Position numbers and translations under genes: made by a program. 64,000 bases of DNA from JAHBVL01 sp963712055 (GTDB taxonomy: Bacteria; Chloroflexota; Chloroflexia; Thermomicrobiales; UBA6265): the NCBI GenBank assembly GCA_963712055.1, contig CAVQGN010000003.1, positions 772,464-836,463 on the forward strand. The letters are read 5' to 3'. The notes under the pieces were generated by a model, which made no database searches, was not told where the DNA came from, and was given only the letters and a program-made list of their open reading frames with translations. Below are positions 52,405-62,167 of this stretch, one piece after another; the first letter of the stretch is position 1; each line of letters begins with the position of its first letter.

Positions 52405-53957
52405 GCGACTGACTCCAAAATCTCATTCACGTTCGCACTGATTCTCTCCTCCAGCACGCGGGCCTCGGCGTTGAGGAGTTCGAGTTCTTCGTGGAGTTCT
52501 TCGAGCCGTTCGGCGAAGTCGAAATCGTCTGCGGCGCGGGCGGCGACGCCGACGTAGCGACCGGGGTTGAGGCTCCAGCCCTGTTGCTCGATTTCCGCGA
52601 GGGTGGCGACTTTGCAGAGGCCGGCGACGTCCTGGTAGACGCCGTCGGGGAATGATGCGGCGAGGAGATCGGCGCTGTCTGCGACGTTTTCGGTTTCCTC
52701 TCCTCTATAGAGGCGGACGATGTTGGCGATGTATTCGATCTGGGCGTCGGTGAACTCGCGGTGGGCGCGGTCGATCTGGTGGTAGATGTGGCGGGCGTCG
52801 ATGAAGAGGACGGTGTTTTCGCGGTCGGTGCCGATTTTGCCGCGGTCGAAAAACCAGAGGGTGCAGGGGAGGGTGACGGTGTAGAACATGTTGGGTCCGA
52901 CAGCGATCATGACATCGACCGCTTTGGCCTGGAGGAGTTTCTGGCGAATCAGCTGTTCGGAATGGCGGGCGTCGGAAGCGGAGTTGGCCATGACGAAACC
53001 AGCGCGGCCGGTTTCGTTCAAGGTCGAATAAAACATCTGGATCCAGAGGTAGTTGGCGTTGTCGGTGCTGGGGAGACCGAAGGGGAAGCGGGGGTCGGAC
53101 TCGAGTTTTTCCTTGTCGACCTGGTTGACGTTGAAGGGTGGATTGGCCATGACGAAGTCGAAGCGGCCGGGACTGTCGTGGAGGTCTTCGTAGTAGGTGT
53201 TGCCTTCGCGGATGTCGCCGGAGAGACCGTGGACGGCGAGGTTCATGCGGGAGAGGCGGACGGTGTCGGTGCGCTGTTCCTGGCCGTAGATGGATATCTC
53301 ATCGGTGGGATTGGCGCGGTGGCGGCGAACGAACTCGGCGGACTGGACGAACATGCCGCCGGAACCGGAGGCGGGGTCGTAGATGCGGCCGTGGTAGGGC
53401 TCGATGACTTCGACGATGAGGCGGACGAGGTGGATAGGGGTGAAGAACTCGCCGCCGCGCTTGCCTTCGCTCATGGCGAAGTTGCCGAGGAAGTATTCGT
53501 AAATCTTGCCGAACGCGTCGCCTTCGATGTCGCGCGGGATCGAATTGAGGGCACGGAGGAGGGCGGTGATGGTGGCGTCGGCGAGCTGGCCGTAGTTCTT
53601 GGGGAGGACGTCGCGGAGCTCGTCGTTTTGCTCCTCGATGGCGCGCATGGCGTCGTTGATGGCTTTGCCGAGGTCGGCGCCTTCGGGGAGGGCCATCAGG
53701 GTGGAGAAGCGGGCTGCTTCGGGGAGGTAGAGGACGCCTTCGGCGTGGTAGTCGGTGGGCGTGAGCTGCCAACCGTCGTTTTCGGCTTCGAGACGGGTGG
53801 TGGCTTCGGCGAAGCGCTGGTCGGCGTAGCGGAGGAAGAGGAGACCGAGAACGGGGGTGGAGTACTCGAAGGCGCTGAGCTTGGAGTTGGCGCGGAGGTT
53901 GTCCGCGATTTCCCAGAGGCGGTTTTCGAGGGTTTTGAGATGGTTGGTTGTGCTCAT
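52401..53957 (-). CDS. hsdM: Type I restriction-modification DNA methyltransferase subunit HsdM
   Basis: The 518-residue protein has the HsdM N-terminal helical domain (NHLKTLENRLWEIADNLR; AFEYSTPVLGLLFLRY). The SAM motif is YDPASGSGGMF and the catalytic motif NPPFN, which marks N6-adenine methylation. It has intact length and frame. It is the promoter-proximal gene of the defence operon, and its start lies about 150 bp from a tandem repeat array. Confidence 0.92.
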   Translation of the reverse strand: MSTTNHLKTLENRLWEIADNLRANSKLSAFEYSTPVLGLLFLRYADQRFAEATTRLEAENDGWQLTPTDYHAEGVLYLPEAARFSTLMALPEGADLGKAINDAMRAIEEQNDELRDVLPKNYGQLADATITALLRALNSIPRDIEGDAFGKIYEYFLGNFAMSEGKRGGEFFTPIHLVRLIVEVIEPYHGRIYDPASGSGGMFVQSAEFVRRHRANPTDEISIYGQEQRTDTVRLSRMNLAVHGLSGDIREGNTYYEDLHDSPGRFDFVMANPPFNVNQVDKEKLESDPRFPFGLPSTDNANYLWIQMFYSTLNETGRAGFVMANSASDARHSEQLIRQKLLQAKAVDVMIAVGPNMFYTVTLPCTLWFFDRGKIGTDRENTVLFIDARHIYHQIDRAHREFTDAQIEYIANIVRLYRGEETENVADSADLLAASFPDGVYQDVAGLCKVATLAEIEQQGWSLNPGRYVGVAARAADDFDFAERLEELHEELELLNAEARVLEERISANVNEILESVA

Positions 53958-54100
53958 GGTTTGGATGGTAGCAAAAATGGACGGTGGGTGTCGGGGGAGA
54001 GGAGGATCATCCTGCCAAACGCGCCGGGTTGAAACCCAGCGCTGACAGTCCGAAGTCCTACGGACTGGTGGGTGGACGGAGGGTTGGGGTCAGGTGATCG

Positions 54101-54532
54101 CGCCGGAATGAATTCCAGCGCTGACGGGCTCTTGTCCCTGCGGGGACGCTGTTTGGGGGTGATGGGTATCCCGGAGGGATTTGGACCGTCAGCCCTCGAC
54201 TTCAGTCGGGGGCGAGGTAGAGGCACGGTTTCAGTTCGCGCCGCCGAACGCGCCGGAATGAATTCCAGTGCTCACAGGCTGTTGTCCCTGCGGGGACGCT
54301 GTTTGAGGGTGATGAGCATCCCGGAGGGATTTGGACTGTCAGCCCTCGACTTCAGTCGGGGGCGAGGTAGAGGCACGGTTTCAGTTCGCGCCGCCGAACG
54401 CGCCGGAATGAATTCCAGCGCTGACGGGCTCTTGTCCCTGCGGGGACGCGGTTTGGGGGTGATGGGTATCCCGGAGGGATTTGGACTGTCAGCCCTCGAC
54501 TTCAGTCGGGGGCGAGGTAGGCACGTCAATGG
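54101..54532. repeat. Tandem 150-bp repeat, almost three copies
   Basis: Copies begin at 54101, 54251 and 54401, a period of exactly 150 bp. Each has CGCCGGAATGAATTCCAG at its start, the palindrome GTCCCTGCGGGGAC, ATCCCGGAGGGAT and a CCCTCGACTTCAGTCGGGGG segment. A diverged partial unit precedes them at 54026-54060. The third copy stops at the end of the permease gene. Together with this array the gap 53958-54532 holds no gene. Confidence 0.85.
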
Positions 54533-55478
54533 CTACCGTCGCCCCCGCCAGTAGGGAACCCCGAGGGCGGCGGGGAGGGTGGTGCGGCGGGCCATCAGGA
54601 CCATGGCGAGCATGATCCCTATATATGGAAGCATGCCGATGAATTCGGTGCGGATATCGACGCCGATGATCTGGAGACTGTCGCCGAGCGCGTTGAGCAT
54701 CCCGAACAGGATCGCGCCGACTGCGATCCGCCATGGGTTCCAGCCGCCGAGCATGGTGATCGCCAGCGCGATGAATCCCTGCCCGACGGTCATCCCGATC
54801 GTAAAGATGCGCAGATCGGCAACGGACAAGAACGCGCCCGCGAATCCCGCTGTCATCCCGGCCGAGAGCGATCGCCAGCATGCGGACCCGGGCGACATCG
54901 ACACCGGCGGCGTCGGCGGCAAAGGGGGCTTCTCCGACCGCGCGGACGTTAAGCCCGAATCGGGTCCGGTACATCAGCCAGGCAAACACCGGCACCAGGG
55001 CCCAGCAGGCATAGAAAAGAAGCTGCTGATCGAAAAGGGCTGGCCCGATGACCGGAATCCGGTGGAGGAGAGGAATGGCGAATTCGCGGGGGCGGACGTT
55101 GGCGGCGACATTCTGGCCGCCGTAGATGTCCTGGAAGAGATAGCCGGTCAGTCCCATCGAGAAGATCGTGATCGCCAGACCGACGATGATCTGGTCGACC
55201 CGTAACCGGATCGTCAGAAAACCAAACAGGAGCGCGAGAGCCAGACCCGCGGCCGTTCCCGCGACCATGCCGGCGACCAGGCTTTCGGTTTGATAGGCGG
55301 CATGAAAACCGAAAAAGCAGCCTGCCAGCATCATCCCTTCGATCCCGAGATTGAGTTGGCCGCTCCGTTGCGCGAACGCGTCGCCGCAGGAGGTGACCAC
55401 CAGTGGCACCGCCCGCATCATCCCGGTCGCGAGCATGGCGGTCAGGAAATCGGTCAGGTCGATCCCGTTGATCGTCAT
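54533..55478 (-). CDS. BMP-type ABC transporter permease 2 (one apparent frameshift)
   Basis: The protein starts MTINGIDLTDFLTAML at 55478, overlapping the stop of permease 1 by 4 bp. The region to 54870 encodes about six helices (SGQLNLGIEGMMLAG; VDQIIVGLAITIFSMG). A one-base shift near 54860-54870 is needed to continue into SAGMTAGFAGAFLSVA and the final helices, ending at 54533. It belongs to the permease family of nucleoside/BMP importers (YufQ-like). The stop lies at the edge of the tandem repeats. Confidence 0.8.
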
Positions 55479-56578
55479 GACTCCGCGCTCACTGCGAGTG
55501 ACTGGGTCGCCTCGGATGCCGCCGGGTTCTGGCGGAAACGGGTGAGTGTCCAGCGACGTTCGAGATAGACCGCGACCGCGAAGCAGAGGAGCATCAGCCC
55601 CTCGAGCATCTCGATGAAATAGGTGGGGATATCGGCCCGACGCGGCATCGATTCGCCGCCGACCAATAAGAAGGAAAAGAAGAACGCGAACGGCACGATC
55701 AGGAGACTGTTCAACCGTGCCAGATAGACGAGCGCAAACGCTGTGAACCCATAGGCAGGGTTCCAGTTTCCTTTGAACAGTCCCTGAACACCGAGGACAT
55801 CGTTGGCTCCCGCCAGTCCAGCTAGCCCCCCGCTGAGCAAGAGCGCGACCGTGATCAGCAGCGCGACCGGCATCCCGGCATGGATGGCGGCGCGACGATT
55901 CCGGCCCATGACCTCGAGCATGAACCCGGGCAAGGTGTTGCGGAAGAGGATCGCGACCAATACGACACACAGGAAGCCGACCAGCAATCCGATGTGAACC
56001 TCAGTACCGGGAATGTTCGGCAAGCGATCGGCGCGGGGAATGACGCGGGTCTGCGGCGCAACCACCTCCGGATCGCCGACCGGTCCCTTGACCAGCCACG
56101 AGGTGACATTGAACGCGACGTAATTCATCATGAGGGTTGTGATGATCTCGTTCAGATTGAAACGGACGCGAAGAAGTGCTGGTATGGTCGCCCAGAGCAG
56201 ACCCCCGGCGAAACCGGCCGCGCCAGCGATCAGCCACATCAACCAGTCAGGGACATCGCCAACCAACGCGGCGCCGGTGACCGCAGAAAAGAGGGCTCCG
56301 ATCAGGAACTGTCCGTCGATGCCGATATTCCAGACCCCAGCTTTCAGCGCGATCAACAGACCGCTGGAGATGATCAGGAGCGGCGCCATCTTTTTGAAGG
56401 TTTCGGTCAGACCATCGCGATCGAATAACCCGCGTTCGAAGAGGATCCGGTACGCCTCGAGGGCGTCCTTGCCGGTGGCTTCGAGAAAAAGTCCGCCGAT
56501 CAAGAACGCGGCCAGGATCGCGAGGAGACTGGAAAGGAGGGGAGCCGGACTGAGCCGGGCCGAGACACGATCGATCAT
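55475..56578 (-). CDS. BMP-type ABC transporter permease 1
   Basis: The 367-residue protein has nine to ten helices and the family pattern FKKMAPLLIISSGLLIALKAGVWNIGIDGQF. It resembles YufP-type permeases. It overlaps the ATPase gene by 4 bp and permease 2 by 4 bp, so all three are translated together. It forms the membrane channel of the importer with permease 2. Confidence 0.88.
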   Translation of the reverse strand: MIDRVSARLSPAPLLSSLLAILAAFLIGGLFLEATGKDALEAYRILFERGLFDRDGLTETFKKMAPLLIISSGLLIALKAGVWNIGIDGQFLIGALFSAVTGAALVGDVPDWLMWLIAGAAGFAGGLLWATIPALLRVRFNLNEIITTLMMNYVAFNVTSWLVKGPVGDPEVVAPQTRVIPRADRLPNIPGTEVHIGLLVGFLCVVLVAILFRNTLPGFMLEVMGRNRRAAIHAGMPVALLITVALLLSGGLAGLAGANDVLGVQGLFKGNWNPAYGFTAFALVYLARLNSLLIVPFAFFFSFLLVGGESMPRRADIPTYFIEMLEGLMLLCFAVAVYLERRWTLTRFRQNPAASEATQSLAVSAES

Positions 56579-58128
56579 CGGTTCGCTGTTTCCGTCGGCA
56601 TGTTTCCGGCAGTCATCAATCGGCCAAGTCGGTCGGGCGTGGCCTCGTCACCGGAGAGGGTGGCGACGATCTGGCCACCGAACATCACCCCGATCCGGTC
56701 GCTGATCGCGAGAAGGTCGTCGAGTTCGGGGGAAAACAGGAGTACGGTCCGACCCTCGGCGGCGACGTCGTGGAGAAGCTGGAGCACGTTCTGGGCGGTT
56801 GCGAGATCGAGTCCGTAAGTCGGTTTGTTGCAGATCAGGAGACGGGGATCGCTGGCGAGTTCGCGAGCCAGCAGGAGTCGCTGAACATTGCCTCCGGAAA
56901 GGGTGGCGACAGCGTTGTCGGCGCCGCTCGTGCGGATCTCGAACTGCTCGATCAGGCGGTCGGCGTGCTTTTCGATGGCGGTGCGGTTGAGCCAGAAACG
57001 ACGCGAAAACGGAGCCGTACCCGCCTGTTTCAGGATCAGGTTGTCGGCAATCGACATCGACGGCACCGTCCCTTCGCCGAGACGGTCATCGGTGACGTAG
57101 GCAATCCCGGCTTCCCGGGCGACTCTGGGACCGCAGTTTGTCAGGTCGATACCATCGAGGGTGACCTTGCCGGTTTCTACTCGTCGCTGGCCAGCCAGAA
57201 CCTCCGCCAATTCCTGCTGACCGTTTCCATCGACACCGGCCACGCCGTAGACCTCACCTTTCCTCAGTTCGAGGGAAAGGTCATGGAGCGCTGTTTCGCC
57301 ACGGTCGCCCAAGGCGGTGATCGCATCGACACGGAGCAGGAGTTCAGCTCCCGGATGACGGTCGGGACGTGCTGCTGCAACCACCGGACGCTCGCCGAAC
57401 ATCAGCGACACGATCTCCCCGGTGGGGTCGACTGGTCGATCCGCTGGTTGGCTCAGATCGAGCGTTCCAGCCACCTTGCCATCGCGAAGGACGGTGATCC
57501 GGTCGCTGACCGCGAGGGCTTCTTCGAGTTTGTGGGTGACGAGCACGATGGCGACACCTCGATCCCGTAGTCGCTCGAGTACCGCGAAAAGGTCGGTGGC
57601 CTCTTTCGGTGACAGCACGGAGGTTGGTTCGTCGAGCAGGAGGATCGTCGAGTTGCGCGCGAGGGCTTTGACGATCTCGACCCGTTGCCGTTGTCCGAGT
57701 GAGAGGTGGCGGATCTCGGTTTCTGGTGGAACGTCGAGTCCGAGATCGGTCATCAGCGCGGAAACCCGATTCCCGGGATCGGCGCGGCTGAGGAGGAACC
57801 CGGTGGGGGCGCCGAGCAGGAGATTGTCGGTGATCGAGAGATTGGGCACGAGAGTGAAATGCTGGTGCACGGTGCCGATTCCGTGCGCGATCGCGGCCGC
57901 TGGTGAAGCGAGGGTTGTCGGATGGCCATCGATCCGGATCTCGCCGCTGTCGGGCTCGTAAAGACCGGAGAGGAGATTGAGCAGAGTTGTTTTGCCAGCG
58001 CCGTTTTCACCCAGCAGGGCGTGGATCTCGCCGGGATAAAGGGAAAGATCGATCGCGTCGTTGGCTTGGACCGCGCCGAGTCGCTTGCTGAGCTGGTGGG
58101 CAGAGAGCACCGGCGTGGAGGTGGTCAT
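56575..58128 (-). CDS. BMP-type ABC transporter ATP-binding protein (two ABC domains)
   Basis: ATG 58128 (MTTSTPVLSAHQLSK) is preferred over 58140. The 517-residue protein has Walker A GENGAGKTT, signature LSLGQRQRVEI and Walker B ILLLDEPTSVLSPKE in domain 1. Domain 2 has a degenerate Walker A (GVDGNGQQEL) and signature LSGGNVQRLL. This matches YufO-type ATPases of nucleoside importers. The start is 30 bp after the MBL gene. Confidence 0.9.
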   Translation of the reverse strand: MTTSTPVLSAHQLSKRLGAVQANDAIDLSLYPGEIHALLGENGAGKTTLLNLLSGLYEPDSGEIRIDGHPTTLASPAAAIAHGIGTVHQHFTLVPNLSITDNLLLGAPTGFLLSRADPGNRVSALMTDLGLDVPPETEIRHLSLGQRQRVEIVKALARNSTILLLDEPTSVLSPKEATDLFAVLERLRDRGVAIVLVTHKLEEALAVSDRITVLRDGKVAGTLDLSQPADRPVDPTGEIVSLMFGERPVVAAARPDRHPGAELLLRVDAITALGDRGETALHDLSLELRKGEVYGVAGVDGNGQQELAEVLAGQRRVETGKVTLDGIDLTNCGPRVAREAGIAYVTDDRLGEGTVPSMSIADNLILKQAGTAPFSRRFWLNRTAIEKHADRLIEQFEIRTSGADNAVATLSGGNVQRLLLARELASDPRLLICNKPTYGLDLATAQNVLQLLHDVAAEGRTVLLFSPELDDLLAISDRIGVMFGGQIVATLSGDEATPDRLGRLMTAGNMPTETANR

Positions 58129-58158
58129 CGACTCGGGCACGGCGACGGCAGGGAGTCG

Positions 58159-58920
58159 CTATTCGCCGTAGAAATCGGGTGCTTTGCGATAGTCTTTCCA
58201 GGCGTCCGAATCGTGGGAATAGATGATCTGACCGCCGATCTTGTGCGCGATGTTTTCGATCTTGACCATTGATGCGAGGAGCTGGGTCGGGTCGGTATGG
58301 AGACCGGGCAACACCTTGTTTTCAAGACTGTTGCGGTTGTACGCGACGTCGATCGGAAAGACCATCGGAACTTCTCCGGTTGGGCGTACGACGACGGCAT
58401 AGTGACCCCAGGAATGGCCCGGAGTTTCGATCAGGGTCAGACCGGGAATGACTTCGTAGTCGTAGTCGTCGATAGCGAGGAGATCGAAACGACCACCGGG
58501 GAGTTCGACCAGGTTGGTGTCGTATTCCAGTCGCTCCCAGGGATCGGGGACATAGGCATGGCGGAGTTCGGTTTTGCTCATGATGAAACGGGCACCGGGG
58601 AAAAAGCGATTGCCGCCGCAATGATCAAAATGGAGATGGGTGTTGACGACGGTGTCGATCTCTTCGGAACGAATTCCGATCGAAGCAAGCTGCCCGACGA
58701 TCGTTTGTTCGGCTGTCTGCTCAGGGGAGTAATAAGGAAGAACGCGTTCGACCCATTCGCGGTCGAACCCGGTATCGATCAGGATCTTCCGATCGCCGGT
58801 GTCGACCAGGATCGAGAAAACTGGGAAGCGGTATTCGACCCCCTGTCCCTGGTTCCAGGAGACATAGGACATGTCGACATTCAGTGAACCGCCATCGAGC
58901 AGATATACGCGCGTTCCCAT
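58159..58920 (-). CDS. MBL-fold hydrolase, N-acyl homoserine lactonase-like
   Basis: ATG 58920 gives 253 residues starting MGTRVYLLDGGSLNVD. The metallo-beta-lactamase motif THLHFDHCGG is intact and further ligands appear in TPGHSWGHY and an IYSHDSD segment. The layout matches the AiiA/AttM lactonases, which open lactone rings in the cytosol, but many homologues act on other lactones. It lies upstream of a BMP-type importer and may act on the imported compound. Confidence 0.8.
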   Translation of the reverse strand: MGTRVYLLDGGSLNVDMSYVSWNQGQGVEYRFPVFSILVDTGDRKILIDTGFDREWVERVLPYYSPEQTAEQTIVGQLASIGIRSEEIDTVVNTHLHFDHCGGNRFFPGARFIMSKTELRHAYVPDPWERLEYDTNLVELPGGRFDLLAIDDYDYEVIPGLTLIETPGHSWGHYAVVVRPTGEVPMVFPIDVAYNRNSLENKVLPGLHTDPTQLLASMVKIENIAHKIGGQIIYSHDSDAWKDYRKAPDFYGE

Positions 58921-59173
58921 GGTAGTGAACTCCTCAGGCAAGGGGGAGGGCAAGGATCGTCATGGGGAAATAGTCGCACGAAAGGTGATGTGGGTGCGAC
59001 AATCGCCTTCACCGCTCCCAGGATCACGACCGGCCGTGTCCCAAGGCTGCGAATTGCGGATCGGGAATCGGACGTCCCGCTCGACCCGCGTCCAAGCGAA
59101 AAGAGCATGATCCGATATAAGATCTTCCTATTCCCACGGTGTCGGCAGTGGTGCCATGAAAAGAGGATGGACA

Positions 59174-59980
59174 ATGAAGCGAATTTCCCTTTTGCGATGT
59201 GTCGTGGCATTGCTTCTGCTGACAGGTGTTGCGGGCGTCGTCGTCACAACCGAGATAACGTTTGCCGCGAGTGCATGGCTCAAGGATGACGACTGTGATT
59301 CGAGCGGAAAAGGCAGTGGAGATTGTCCAGAAGACGACCATGACAGCGACCATGATGACCGAGTCGATGAAGATGTGATCGCGGCGAGCACAGCCATGGC
59401 CGTTCCGCAGGGTGAGTTCGAGATCCGGATCATCGACGAGCAGTTTTTCCCGGCGTCGTTGACGGTAAACGTTGGGCAGACGGTCACGGTTGTCAACGCC
59501 GACGATGATGAGCACACGGCAACCAGTACGTCGTTCGATACCGGCACCCTCAATCCCGGTCAATCGGCGACATTCACGGTCAATGAGGCTGGAAGATTCC
59601 CGGTCATCTGCCAGTTCCATGCTGATATGCGGGCCGAGTTGATCGTGGTCGATCCAAATGCCACCTCTTCTGAGGGGACACCGGCAGGCACCCCAGAAGC
59701 ATCACCGGTTGCCGTTGCCAGCCCGGCTGCTGCTGGCGAAACGGTTGACGTTTCGATTATCGATTTCGCTTTCGAACCGGTGGATCTGGTCATATCTCCA
59801 GGCACAACCGTGAACTGGAACAACGCAGGGGTCGCGCCGCATACCGTCACGGGCGAGTTTGGCGATTCAGGCATCCTCGACCCGGGCGGGTCATACGTGA
59901 CCACCTTTTCGGAGGCGGGTGTCTTCGCGTACGCCTGTTTGCTTCATCCTCAGATGATCGGAGAGATCAGGGTCGAATAG
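59174..59980 (+). CDS. Exported protein with two cupredoxin domains
   Basis: The ATG at 59174 (after AGAGGATGGACA) gives 268 residues: signal peptide, an acidic Asp/His linker (DDDCDSSGKGSGDCPEDDHD) and two plastocyanin-like domains. Domain 1 has DDDEHTATS and ICQFHADM; domain 2 has APHTVTG and ACLLHPQM. Each has the His-Cys-His-Met set of type 1 copper. They are joined by a Pro/Ala/Glu-rich linker. The role is electron transfer on the outer face of the cell. The linker Cys-rich segment may bind metal. Confidence 0.82.
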   Translation: MKRISLLRCVVALLLLTGVAGVVVTTEITFAASAWLKDDDCDSSGKGSGDCPEDDHDSDHDDRVDEDVIAASTAMAVPQGEFEIRIIDEQFFPASLTVNVGQTVTVVNADDDEHTATSTSFDTGTLNPGQSATFTVNEAGRFPVICQFHADMRAELIVVDPNATSSEGTPAGTPEASPVAVASPAAAGETVDVSIIDFAFEPVDLVISPGTTVNWNNAGVAPHTVTGEFGDSGILDPGGSYVTTFSEAGVFAYACLLHPQMIGEIRVE

Positions 59981-60094
59981 TGTCCGCGCAGGACTCTACT
60001 GAAGCAACTCCCGTGCAAAGATCGAGCATTGTTCTGGTAAAGTGTCTTGGTCGTTCAAAAACCGATTTTCGGTAGCCTATCGGAGGGGTAGATC

Positions 60095-60400
60095 ATGATC
60101 ATTCATTCGGTTCGATTCAAGAGCAATCTGAGTGAAGCCGACGCCCTGAAAATCCTTGGAGAGCGTGCTCCGGAGTTTCGCGCGGTACCGGGACTCGTTC
60201 AGAAATTCTATGGCTCGGCTGGCGACGGCACGTACACTGGTATCTACATCTTCGATTCACCGGAATCGCTTGCCAACTTCCGGGAGTCCGAACTCGCCAA
60301 GACCATTCCCTCCGCGTATGAGGCGGAGGAGTTAAGAGTCGAGCGGTGGGAAATGCTCGGCGCTTTGCACGAAGAGACCCCTGCGATGGAAACCGTTTAG
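60095..60400 (+). CDS. YdhR-like putative monooxygenase, copy 1
   Basis: The 101-residue protein starts MIIHSVRFKSNLSEADAL and contains VPGLVQKFYGSAGDGTYTGIYIFDSPESL. It is about half identical to the protein at 62430-62735 by eye, which confirms both as real genes. The fold pattern suits the ferredoxin-like YdhR/Dabb group. Function unproved. GGAGGGG precedes the start. Confidence 0.7.
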   Translation: MIIHSVRFKSNLSEADALKILGERAPEFRAVPGLVQKFYGSAGDGTYTGIYIFDSPESLANFRESELAKTIPSAYEAEELRVERWEMLGALHEETPAMETV

Positions 60401-60606
60401 CGACCAGTCGGGCGGTCCGAGTGGCGGCTGGCTTCAACCTGGCGGCAATCCGCTCAAGGTGCATGGCCAGGGATGATTGCGGGGCTTTTGGCTCGAGTTG
60501 ACAAGCCCAATTCCAGTTAGCGGCCAGGGGTCTTCGGGAGCGTGGTCACGTCGGCGCGTTCCCGCTCCAATTCGAAAATGAAGCGCAAAGGGAAGGCTGA
60601 CCTGAG

Positions 60607-61017
60607 TTGACCCACCTCGGCCTCGTGACATTGATTGTGCGTGACTATGATCCAGCGATTCGCTTTTTTGTCGATACCATCGGGTTCGAACTGGTCGAGG
60701 ACAGTCCCGCGACAACCAGTTCTGGGAAACCAAAACGATGGGTTGTGGTTCGGCCACCGGGTGCGGAGACGGGTCTCCTCATTGCGCGTGCCGACGGAGC
60801 GGTCCAATCCGCCGCGATCGGTAATCAGTTTGGTGGTCGGGTTGGATTCTTCCTTCGGGTGGACGACTTCGACGAGACCTTCCGGCGTCTGAAGCAGGCG
60901 GGAGTTGAATTTGTGCGAGAACCTCGCGCTGAGACCTTCGGCCGGATTGCGGTTTTTCTCGATCTCGAAGGGAACCAGTGGGACTTGCTGGAGGACATTG
61001 GCGGTGTACGGCTATGA
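60607..61017 (+). CDS. VOC family protein (glyoxalase/bleomycin-resistance-like)
   Basis: A TTG start at 60607 fits the open frame. The 136-residue protein has the VOC pattern: LVTLIVRDYDPAIRFFVDTIGFEL, then a paired motif VGFFLRVDDFDETFRRLKQAGVEF, and EGNQWDLLE at the C-terminus. It differs from the other VOC gene in the window. Substrate unknown. Confidence 0.75.
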   Translation: MTHLGLVTLIVRDYDPAIRFFVDTIGFELVEDSPATTSSGKPKRWVVVRPPGAETGLLIARADGAVQSAAIGNQFGGRVGFFLRVDDFDETFRRLKQAGVEFVREPRAETFGRIAVFLDLEGNQWDLLEDIGGVRL

Positions 61018-61240
61018 ACATTGATGGACAGGATGGACGGGTTGAGATACAGATCGTACCGGGAGCGCAGCCTCCCGGTACAACCTCCGAATCACTGCAG
61101 CGAAAGAGAGATGTCATATAGCTGCCATCGGCTGCTCATTGCCTAAAGCGCATACACCGATTCGAACGGAGGCACAAATGGACGACGTGCCAACCTCCAA
61201 GGCTTGGTTGAGCGCAGAACTGTGACTGCAGGTTGGAGGT

Positions 61241-62167
61241 TCAGCTTGCGTCGTAACTCAGCGCGATCAGCGGCTTGGCCCTCTCCATATCGATCTCGTT
61301 CCGAATCGTCAACTCAAGGTCTCCCGTTCCGAAGTGTCCGATCTTTCTAACGTCCCTCGCGAAGCCCTGGTCGATTTCGATTGAATCAGGGTTGACCTTC
61401 AGATACACCCGTAGGACATCCAACTGCGGATGGGCCTCCACACATGCGAAGTTCTTAAGTCTACGAAACGCGAAGTAGTTCTTGAGAGTCTTTTCTTGCA
61501 CGTCGTCACCGAGTGCCATCATGAATGCACGCAATCGGTCAAATCGATCCTTCGTTTCCAGCGAACACTGGTCAAGCCGCTCAGAGATCGTTTTCTCATT
61601 TACGCAGGAGACCTTCTTCACCAACGTACCGCTGTGGTCCGCCTTCTCCGTACCTTGCGTCGAATTCACGACCTCCAGAAGCAGCAAATCGTCGCCGTAG
61701 CTTCTGTATCTGATCAACTCGATGTTCCGGTCAATCTGGAGGGTCGCGTGTTCGTCATAGCGGGTGAAGTCACCGGCAATGCAAAGGAGTCGTGGTGAAT
61801 CCCACTCAATCTCGTTCGAGACGTCAGTGCCAAGTTTGTTCATAACCAGCAGTGTGAAATCTGCCTTGTGGTCCAGAAGCCAATCAAGATAGTAAAGGCC
61901 CTGATTGATCACGCTTTCGTTCAGGGCACGCTTGTACTCGATAATGACGGGCGATCCGTTCTCATCGATCCCAATTGTGTCGATGCGTCCACCGTGTTTC
62001 TTGCCAGTGAAATGCTCGGAAGCCAGCAAACGTATCCCAAGAAACGCTTCAAGGTGGGTTTCAATGAGGTTCTGCAAGGATTTCTCAACCGAAACAGAGG
62101 ACCCGAGGACCTCGGCAACATTGTCGTTTTGGATTCGGAACAATTTGATGTCGCTCAAAGAAGTCAC
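61241..62167 (-). CDS. DUF5655 protein with N-terminal PD-(D/E)xK nuclease-like domain
   Basis: The 308-residue protein has an N-terminal domain with GGRIDTIGID and SPVIIEYKRALNE. This Asp plus Glu-x-Lys pattern matches a PD-(D/E)xK nuclease of the DUF91/NucS-like kind. The C-terminus (DSIEIDQGFARDVRKIGHFGTGDLELTIRNEIDMERAKPLI) is the DUF5655 domain, often called a predicted transport protein. A nucleic-acid-acting role is more consistent with the visible residues. It sits alone on the minus strand. Confidence 0.7.
   Translation of the reverse strand: MTSLSDIKLFRIQNDNVAEVLGSSVSVEKSLQNLIETHLEAFLGIRLLASEHFTGKKHGGRIDTIGIDENGSPVIIEYKRALNESVINQGLYYLDWLLDHKADFTLLVMNKLGTDVSNEIEWDSPRLLCIAGDFTRYDEHATLQIDRNIELIRYRSYGDDLLLLEVVNSTQGTEKADHSGTLVKKVSCVNEKTISERLDQCSLETKDRFDRLRAFMMALGDDVQEKTLKNYFAFRRLKNFACVEAHPQLDVLRVYLKVNPDSIEIDQGFARDVRKIGHFGTGDLELTIRNEIDMERAKPLIALSYDAS

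Noticed and set aside
52761..54032. Plus-strand open frame (423 codons) opposite hsdM
   Set aside because: Composition is almost only Gly, Val, Glu, Asp and Ala; it mirrors the intact hsdM gene.
54101..54532. CRISPR array
   Set aside because: The period is 150 bp with near-identical full units; there are no short repeats with unique spacers and no cas genes.
44862..54532. Prophage or integrative element
   Set aside because: No integrase, transposase, structural phage gene, tRNA or direct-repeat att site was seen.
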